A DNA stretch of 64,000 nucleotides from a virus. Every line of letters begins with the position of its first letter. Within the stretch, counting starts at the first letter, position 1. The translations under genes were made by a program, and so were the position numbers. Where the stretch lies: the IMG/VR virus record IMGVR_UViG_3300042868_007692, positions 1-64,000 of that record; one strand, written 5' to 3'. Below the pieces are notes generated by a model. That model had not been told where the DNA came from and ran no database searches. It worked only from the letters and a program-made list of their open reading frames with translations. This document shows, piece after piece, positions 58,581-64,000 of the stretch.

Positions 58581-61205
58581 TTATTGCTTATTAGTTTTTA
58601 ATTGTTTTAATAACTCATTGATTTGTCCTTGAGTTAACTTCATTTTTTTACCTGTTGCAGGGTCTGTAAAATCTATGGTCTTAGCTGAAAGATCTCCATT
58701 ATTTTCTCCTTGTACATAAGTACCAGAGTTTTTAACTAAATTCCATTTAGCTTTATTAGATTTCATATCATTAAAATCTGCTCCAGCCTGCATAAGACCT
58801 TCAGCAAATTGATTTCTTCCTAATCCTAAAGCAGTGTAGTAAGCATCCTTAGCAGCTTCATTAGCAATAGCAGCATCATACTCTCCTTTACCTTTAAGTT
58901 GGTCTGCATTCATAGCCACTCCTGATTTTTGTACATCTATCTGAGATAGTTGTCCTGCAGCATTAGCACTGATTTCTGCAATCTGTTGATTTAAAGCTGT
59001 ATCATAAAGCCAATCCATAGCTCTCATTTGGTTTACTCCTCTAGCACTTCCTCTAGCACCTTTCTTACCTCCTCTACTTGTAGTAGAAGCTTTAATAATA
59101 GCTTGAGCTTTTTGACCTTCTATAGAAGCTTTAGCATTATCAAGTAATTTTTGAGACTCTTTTCCAGCATTTTTATAAACATTAGTATGAGTTACATCAG
59201 TACTTCTCTGTTCAGCAGCATTCTTCATACCTGCTGTCATCCCTAGATAATTACCAATAAGTTTAGTCATATCTCCTGTAGTAGGCATATTATCTCCTAA
59301 TGCTTTCATAAACTTATTTTCTCCTGGAGTTTTCATCTCACCTGTAAAATGTTCAGGAGTATCTCCTTTAAATTTACCAAATTGTCTAGGAGAAGTTTGA
59401 GTGTTGCCAGTATTTTCTAAAGGAACAAAAGTTGAAATAAAATCTCCAGCTCCATAATCTTTAGCTATCTCTGGTTTTTCTCCAAAGTTATTTGCCATAC
59501 TCAGTACTGGAGAAGGCTCTAGATTTTTCATATAATCAGGAGCTGTAGGCTTTGGAGTAGCCATTGCATATTTTTTATTTATACTTTTACTAGTTCCTAT
59601 TACTCCTGGAGTTTGTAGCATAGAAGCTATATCTACAATAGGGTTTCCAAATTCATCATATTGAATTTCTCCTACTGTACCACCATTAGCCATTTTTTGA
59701 ATACCTTCTACACCTGTACCAAAAGCTTTAACCATAGTATCAGCCATAGCTTGCATATTATTTACTTGCTCTTGGAATTGTAAGTCACTAGCTTCTTCTT
59801 TTTGAACAGCTTCCATTCTTCTTTTCAAAGCATTCTTAGTAGCAACATCTACTAACTTATCAGAAGCAGCTTTTTCAAGATTAGCTATTTTTCTTTCTCT
59901 GGCTTCTTTTCTTTCAGCTAAAGTTTTACCTCCTACTTTTAATCTGTCTGAATATACTTTAGTCCCCTCTTCTACATCTTGTCCTACTTCTAATGGAATA
60001 CCTCCTTGTTCATGGCTAGGGCCTTCAAATTCTCCTACTTCTCCTTGTGGAGTTTCATACATTTCTCCTCCTTCTACTTCTACATCTTCTTGAACATCAT
60101 TCATTCCCATAGCTGCAGTAGCTCCTGCCATAACTCCTTTAGCACCTGAAGGATTTGGAGTAGTCCCTCCTCCTTTTCCTCCTCCTGTAAAGCTACCTGC
60201 CATGCCTATACCTTGTTGCATAAGTCCTCCAACCATAGCTGTAATAGGTAACCAAGGATTTGACAAAGCTTCAGATTCAGCTTTAGCTAACATGATATTG
60301 TAATCATTCATAGCTTCAGCAGGAGAGATTATATAGTTATTAGGATCCATGCCATTAGAGTTAGTTCCATTAGCATATTTTTTTCTAGGGTTCATTTTTG
60401 ATTTCATAATTCCTTGGGAGTTAGTGCCATAAGCTAATTGTTGTTCTTTCCACTTTTTAAGTTGGATAGAGTTAGTTATAGGAGTGTAAGAAGTGTTAGA
60501 CTCTGTACCTGGTTTTTCTACTTTACCATGTTTAGGATTTGTGTTATAGTAAATTACTTTTTTAGGTACAGGTTGATATTCTTTTTCTTCTTGTTTCTGT
60601 AAGATAGGATCTATTACTTGATTTTGTGTAGCTCCTGCTACATCACTTAAAGTATTGATAGTATTTAAAGTTGCTGCTGTTGTATTAATAGCATCTTGTT
60701 TTGCAGGAGCTTTTGCTGTAATTTTTTCAACTATTTTAGCAGTACCTTTTTCAACTCCTTTAATCCCTTTTTCAAAAGTTTTTGCTCCTTCTCCAACAAC
60801 AATAGAAGCTGCTGCTATAGGATTAGCTTTACCTCCTTTACTTACTTTTTGAGCTGCTTTACCAAAAGTAGTCCCTTCTTTTAAAATTGTAGGTACTACT
60901 TTTTCAGTTTTTGCTACAACTTTGTTTACTTTATTTAAAGCTTTAATATACTTATTTGCTGTTCTTACCCCTTTAATAGCTTTACCTGCTTTTCCTATAA
61001 TAGGTAAAGCTCCTAAAACTTCTAACCCAGTTTCTAAAGAAAGTAATCCATTCTTTTTGTAACTTCTATAAACATCATCATAAGATGAGATTCCTGTAGG
61101 ATCAAAGATTTCAAAAATATCTTCAGCCAAAGAATCTTTTGAAGAAGTCTTTTTATACTTCTTAGCAGGGTTAGGTTTCTTATTAGATTTTTTAGGTGGT
61201 AACAT
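58581..61205 (-). CDS. Virion-block protein with basic N-terminus (874 residues)
   Basis: The N-terminus is very Lys/Pro-rich (MLPPKKSNKKPNPAKKYKK). It is followed by an Ala/Gly/Lys helical region (residues 60-180), a GGGKGGG linker near 365, then an acidic stretch with EMYETPQGEVGEFEGPSHEQGG and YSDRLKVGGKTLAERKEARE. That last type of block recurs in structural proteins of Bacteroidetes phages. The C-terminal third is Ala/Lys/Gln-rich and helical. A packaged internal protein is inferred. Confidence 0.7.
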   Translation of the reverse strand: MLPPKKSNKKPNPAKKYKKTSSKDSLAEDIFEIFDPTGISSYDDVYRSYKKNGLLSLETGLEVLGALPIIGKAGKAIKGVRTANKYIKALNKVNKVVAKTEKVVPTILKEGTTFGKAAQKVSKGGKANPIAAASIVVGEGAKTFEKGIKGVEKGTAKIVEKITAKAPAKQDAINTTAATLNTINTLSDVAGATQNQVIDPILQKQEEKEYQPVPKKVIYYNTNPKHGKVEKPGTESNTSYTPITNSIQLKKWKEQQLAYGTNSQGIMKSKMNPRKKYANGTNSNGMDPNNYIISPAEAMNDYNIMLAKAESEALSNPWLPITAMVGGLMQQGIGMAGSFTGGGKGGGTTPNPSGAKGVMAGATAAMGMNDVQEDVEVEGGEMYETPQGEVGEFEGPSHEQGGIPLEVGQDVEEGTKVYSDRLKVGGKTLAERKEARERKIANLEKAASDKLVDVATKNALKRRMEAVQKEEASDLQFQEQVNNMQAMADTMVKAFGTGVEGIQKMANGGTVGEIQYDEFGNPIVDIASMLQTPGVIGTSKSINKKYAMATPKPTAPDYMKNLEPSPVLSMANNFGEKPEIAKDYGAGDFISTFVPLENTGNTQTSPRQFGKFKGDTPEHFTGEMKTPGENKFMKALGDNMPTTGDMTKLIGNYLGMTAGMKNAAEQRSTDVTHTNVYKNAGKESQKLLDNAKASIEGQKAQAIIKASTTSRGGKKGARGSARGVNQMRAMDWLYDTALNQQIAEISANAAGQLSQIDVQKSGVAMNADQLKGKGEYDAAIANEAAKDAYYTALGLGRNQFAEGLMQAGADFNDMKSNKAKWNLVKNSGTYVQGENNGDLSAKTIDFTDPATGKKMKLTQGQINELLKQLKTNKQ

Positions 61206-61232
61206 CTTGCTTTAATTTATTAAAGGTTAAAC

Positions 61233-64000
61233 TTATCTTTCTGATATATTTTTATTTAAACTAGAATAGTAGAAAGTCAGCCTTTTATTGGTATCAAAAG
61301 TATCAAAAATTAATCTGACTACCAAGAACTTGTCTCTGAAACTTTCTAATTCATTCCAACTCTTAGTATAAGAAAGACATGCCGGGTTTACAATTTTGTC
61401 TATGTAATAGTTAGATTGTAATGCATTCAATTCTTTAATAAACATAGGAACTGCTACAGTAGTTCTAATATCTCTCATATCATTTAAAGTCCAATCTCTT
61501 TCATTTCTATCAGCTAGAATAGAGCCTGAGCCTAAAGTATTTTGAGTTTGTTGTAATAAATAGTTACTAGAGTCATTAGACTTAGTTGTAATATTTAAGA
61601 TACCACTTATTTGTTCTGTATTATAAAATAAAACTTTATTGAAAGTAGTATTTCTAATATCATTATACTCTTGAGTAGTTGCATCAAATTGTTTAGCTTC
61701 AGTTTGAAACATCATATAATTCCAAAGTTTAGTTGATAACAACTGAGGGTTATCTACATACTCCACAATAAAAGGATAAGTAGTTCCATAAAAAGTTCTG
61801 TAGTGGCCTTGTCTATTATGTCTCCATAAAGAATTAGATCCTTGAGGCCATGAATAAAACTTCTCTTGATTATGTAAATAGAAACTAGGTAAATAAGGAT
61901 GCCAACTTCTCCACTCTTGTCTTTTTAAAGAGTAACTCATAGTCCAACTATTATTAACTAAGTTAGCAGCTAAGTTATAAGGAGTTCCAGAGATGTAATC
62001 ATACTCTACAGTTTCAATTTCTACTTCTTCTGTCACTGTAGTTGTTTCATAGTATCCAGGTATATCTACAGCAGGAGCACAGTTTTGACTTAAATCATAA
62101 GTGTAATTTGCAGTAGTAATTTCAAAAGTGTAACCAGCTTCAATCATAATTAAAAAGACTCCAGCAGTACAGTCATTTACATCTAATAATAATTCTACAT
62201 AACCTACAACAGGAATTACTCCAGTGTATAATACTACAGTGTTTCCTTCACAGTTTATGTAACCTACTACATAAAAACCTGAACCAGGAGGAACATACTC
62301 AGACTCTGTAGATTGTATTATGATAGCAGCTTTTTTAATAAAAGAGTAAGGTGAAACACACTCATCACCTCCAGGCACAGGAGGAACCCAAGTTTGAATT
62401 TCTCTTGTTATAGTTTCTGTAGTAATAACTTTTCTTTGAAAAGCTAACTCACAATCTTGTATACCTATGTAATCCCAACCATCAGCTACTTTATCTGCAA
62501 TAGTTTCAGAAATGTTTTCAAAAATTACAGGTGTAGAAGACCCTAAACATAATTGATAATCTTGAGCAGGAAGATTTAATAATTTAAAATCTTTCTTAGT
62601 TACAATTAACCTCTCCTTATTAGTATCATAAGTGGATATAAAACCTACTCCTAAAGGATTAGAAGGGTTATTAGAATAAGGATATTGCTCTCTGTTAGCA
62701 TTATAGTAATCTTGCTCAACTAGGAAATCCATGTGAGTTTTAAACCAAGAAGAATTACCATTATCACTAATAGGCTGTAACTGCTCTCCATTAAATAAGT
62801 ACCATTTCTTTTCTTTTACAGAAGGAAATAATACTCCATACTTAGTTTTAGTTCTACCCCATTTGTGTTTATTACCAGCAGAAGAGTTATTGTCATCTAC
62901 CATTTTTCTTGGGGGAATAGAAAAGTAATCTCCAGTCCCAATGAAAGAAATGACATCTCCTGTAACTCTTTCTTGAAAACTCTGAGGACAATGCCAAAGA
63001 CCTTCTTCAGTGTGAATGTAAAGATTATTTTGTATTCTAAAGATATCAGTTATTTTTCCTGTTTCAGCTTCAAGGTCTTTGTAGTTGTTAGGTAAAAACA
63101 TTCTAAAGTTATCTGTAATTTCTTCTTGAAAAGCTTGCTCTGACCAATGCCATCTATGAGGAAACTTTTCAGTACAATCTGAACAGCAATCATATTCTAA
63201 AGCTAAATGGTTAAAGAACTTTTGTTTATTTCTTCTAGTATAATCTGGATTTAAAAGATACATTTCTGCAGCAGCTAATCCAATATAACTTTTATATCCT
63301 TTTCTTTTAGCATCAAAGAAGGTAAGTTTATTTACCATGTGACTATCTAAAGAAGTGGTAGGTTTAATATTTTCTGTAGTAACAGAGTAGATATCAAAGT
63401 ATTCCCAACTTCCTTCAGGGACATTAGTGCCTTCTTCTCTATTCTTAGGGGCCCCTAAAAAATCAGGAGTACTGTCTGTAGCTCCATGTCTTAAATTCAT
63501 ATTAATTGAAGATTCAAACCATAAGTTAGCACATTCTCCTAACCATTGAATTTCATCATCAGATGGATTTTTTCTAAAACCTCTTTCTTCTCCAGATACA
63601 GGATCTTTATCTACTAACACATAGTGGTCAGTTACAGTGTCCCTAAGACCTGCGTTATACAATTCATTGTAAGCTTTGTTCCAAGCATCTTGTTTAATTC
63701 CTGACATAACTAAAGAAGTAGCTACACCTACTGCTGCTGCTGAAGCAGCTAAACCTGCAGAAGCAACTATTAAAGGAGTTCCTGCACCAAGACTAAAGAT
63801 AGTCACTACAATAGCAGCTACTACAAGAACTGCAGCTATAATAAAATTCCAAGCATTAGTTTTACCTGCTCTTTTTCTCATTCTAGTATCATGATAAATA
63901 CTATTTACATATCTCATAGGACATATATAACTATCTCCATTAAAGATTTCACAAGTACTTGTAGTAAAAGATTCAGGATTTCTACTTTCTTTATAGTAAG
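61233..64000 (-). CDS. Virion-block protein, partial at the window edge
   Basis: The frame is still open at 64000: upstream of the Met at 63917 it continues in frame (…SFTTSTCEIFNGDSYICP-MRYVNSIYHDTR), so the gene almost certainly begins beyond the window. After a basic stretch comes a double hydrophobic segment (WNFIIAAVLVVAAIVVTIFSL; PLIVASAGLAASAAAVGVA), probably membrane-inserting. The remainder is aromatic-rich and beta-type with CSDCTE-like cysteines. A tail- or membrane-associated virion protein is inferred. About 922 residues are visible. Confidence 0.7.
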   Translation of the reverse strand, partial: YYKESRNPESFTTSTCEIFNGDSYICPMRYVNSIYHDTRMRKRAGKTNAWNFIIAAVLVVAAIVVTIFSLGAGTPLIVASAGLAASAAAVGVATSLVMSGIKQDAWNKAYNELYNAGLRDTVTDHYVLVDKDPVSGEERGFRKNPSDDEIQWLGECANLWFESSINMNLRHGATDSTPDFLGAPKNREEGTNVPEGSWEYFDIYSVTTENIKPTTSLDSHMVNKLTFFDAKRKGYKSYIGLAAAEMYLLNPDYTRRNKQKFFNHLALEYDCCSDCTEKFPHRWHWSEQAFQEEITDNFRMFLPNNYKDLEAETGKITDIFRIQNNLYIHTEEGLWHCPQSFQERVTGDVISFIGTGDYFSIPPRKMVDDNNSSAGNKHKWGRTKTKYGVLFPSVKEKKWYLFNGEQLQPISDNGNSSWFKTHMDFLVEQDYYNANREQYPYSNNPSNPLGVGFISTYDTNKERLIVTKKDFKLLNLPAQDYQLCLGSSTPVIFENISETIADKVADGWDYIGIQDCELAFQRKVITTETITREIQTWVPPVPGGDECVSPYSFIKKAAIIIQSTESEYVPPGSGFYVVGYINCEGNTVVLYTGVIPVVGYVELLLDVNDCTAGVFLIMIEAGYTFEITTANYTYDLSQNCAPAVDIPGYYETTTVTEEVEIETVEYDYISGTPYNLAANLVNNSWTMSYSLKRQEWRSWHPYLPSFYLHNQEKFYSWPQGSNSLWRHNRQGHYRTFYGTTYPFIVEYVDNPQLLSTKLWNYMMFQTEAKQFDATTQEYNDIRNTTFNKVLFYNTEQISGILNITTKSNDSSNYLLQQTQNTLGSGSILADRNERDWTLNDMRDIRTTVAVPMFIKELNALQSNYYIDKIVNPACLSYTKSWNELESFRDKFLVVRLIFDTFDTNKRLTFYYSSLNKNISER

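Noticed and set aside
38171-63917. Plus-strand open frames within the giant minus-strand genes
   Set aside because: They are short, lie wholly inside much longer coding frames, show biased composition (Phe, Cys, Ser) typical of antisense shadows and lack leaders.
1-64000. CRISPR array or integrase/attachment site
   Set aside because: No regularly spaced direct repeats and no recombinase-like gene were seen on either strand.
1-64000. Stop-codon reassignment (TAG or TGA recoding, known in some crAss-like phages)
   Set aside because: Genes end at TAA, TAG and TGA with sensible spacing to the next gene, including the TAG stops at 435, 898 and 43230, and no gene is only readable through a stop.

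Overview
The window looks like part of a crAss-like (order Crassvirales) tailed phage of a Bacteroidetes host. The basis is the genome plan: an AT-rich plus-strand block of small replication and nucleotide-metabolism genes (about 1-38 kb) runs head-on into a minus-strand block of giant virion genes (38-64 kb). One of these encodes a 4,430-residue protein carrying an RNA-polymerase-like DxDxD motif and a HExxH metalloprotease motif. Several genes follow Bacteroidetes-type TAnnTTTG promoter boxes. TAG, TGA and TAA all end genes, so the standard bacterial code fits. CpG is strikingly rare outside the structural RNAs.

Layout. 1-4.9 kb: small unknown genes, among them a tandem pair of paralogues, separated by structured non-coding stretches. 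4.9-6.1 kb: an RNA region with a convincing phage tmRNA (5340-5785; AlaRS-type G3-U70 pair, tag frame ending AVAA), an adjacent tRNA-like element and further paired structures. 6.2-9.2 kb: small proteins, one resembling DUF3127. 9.2-22.3 kb: replication genes: family A DNA polymerase with 3'-5' exonuclease, SF2 helicase, DnaB-like helicase, P-loop ATPase, TOPRIM primase and a UNG-like protein. The SF2 helicase is split by a group I intron. The ATPase is split by two introns and also has a free-standing homing endonuclease inserted beside a duplicated start.

22.4-27.2 kb: a run of genes I read as a ubiquitin-like conjugation module in the order Ubl, E2-like, JAB/JAMM protease, E1/ThiF, plus a translationally coupled partner. 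This is the gene order of the bacterial Bil antiphage operon, here inside a phage, and is the most exciting feature of the window. 27.2-38 kb: two PD-(D/E)XK nucleases, an XRE-type regulator, ThyX-like thymidylate synthase, a radical SAM/SPL-like protein, a GroES-like co-chaperonin, ATP-dependent DNA ligase, another homing endonuclease, a MazG-like pyrophosphohydrolase and a membrane-anchored protein. A bidirectional terminator region sits near 38.03 kb.

38-64 kb, minus strand: a 38-residue basic peptide, then proteins of 1,685, 4,430, 673 and 874 residues and one that runs off the right edge. These fit the crAss-like block of virion-packaged RNA polymerase and ejected or structural proteins. 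A second recurring theme is control of homing endonuclease genes: at several of them the -7 box overlaps or lies inside a hairpin that pairs up to the start codon, an arrangement resembling phage T4 I-TevI. All functional calls come from motif reading by eye; no search was run.
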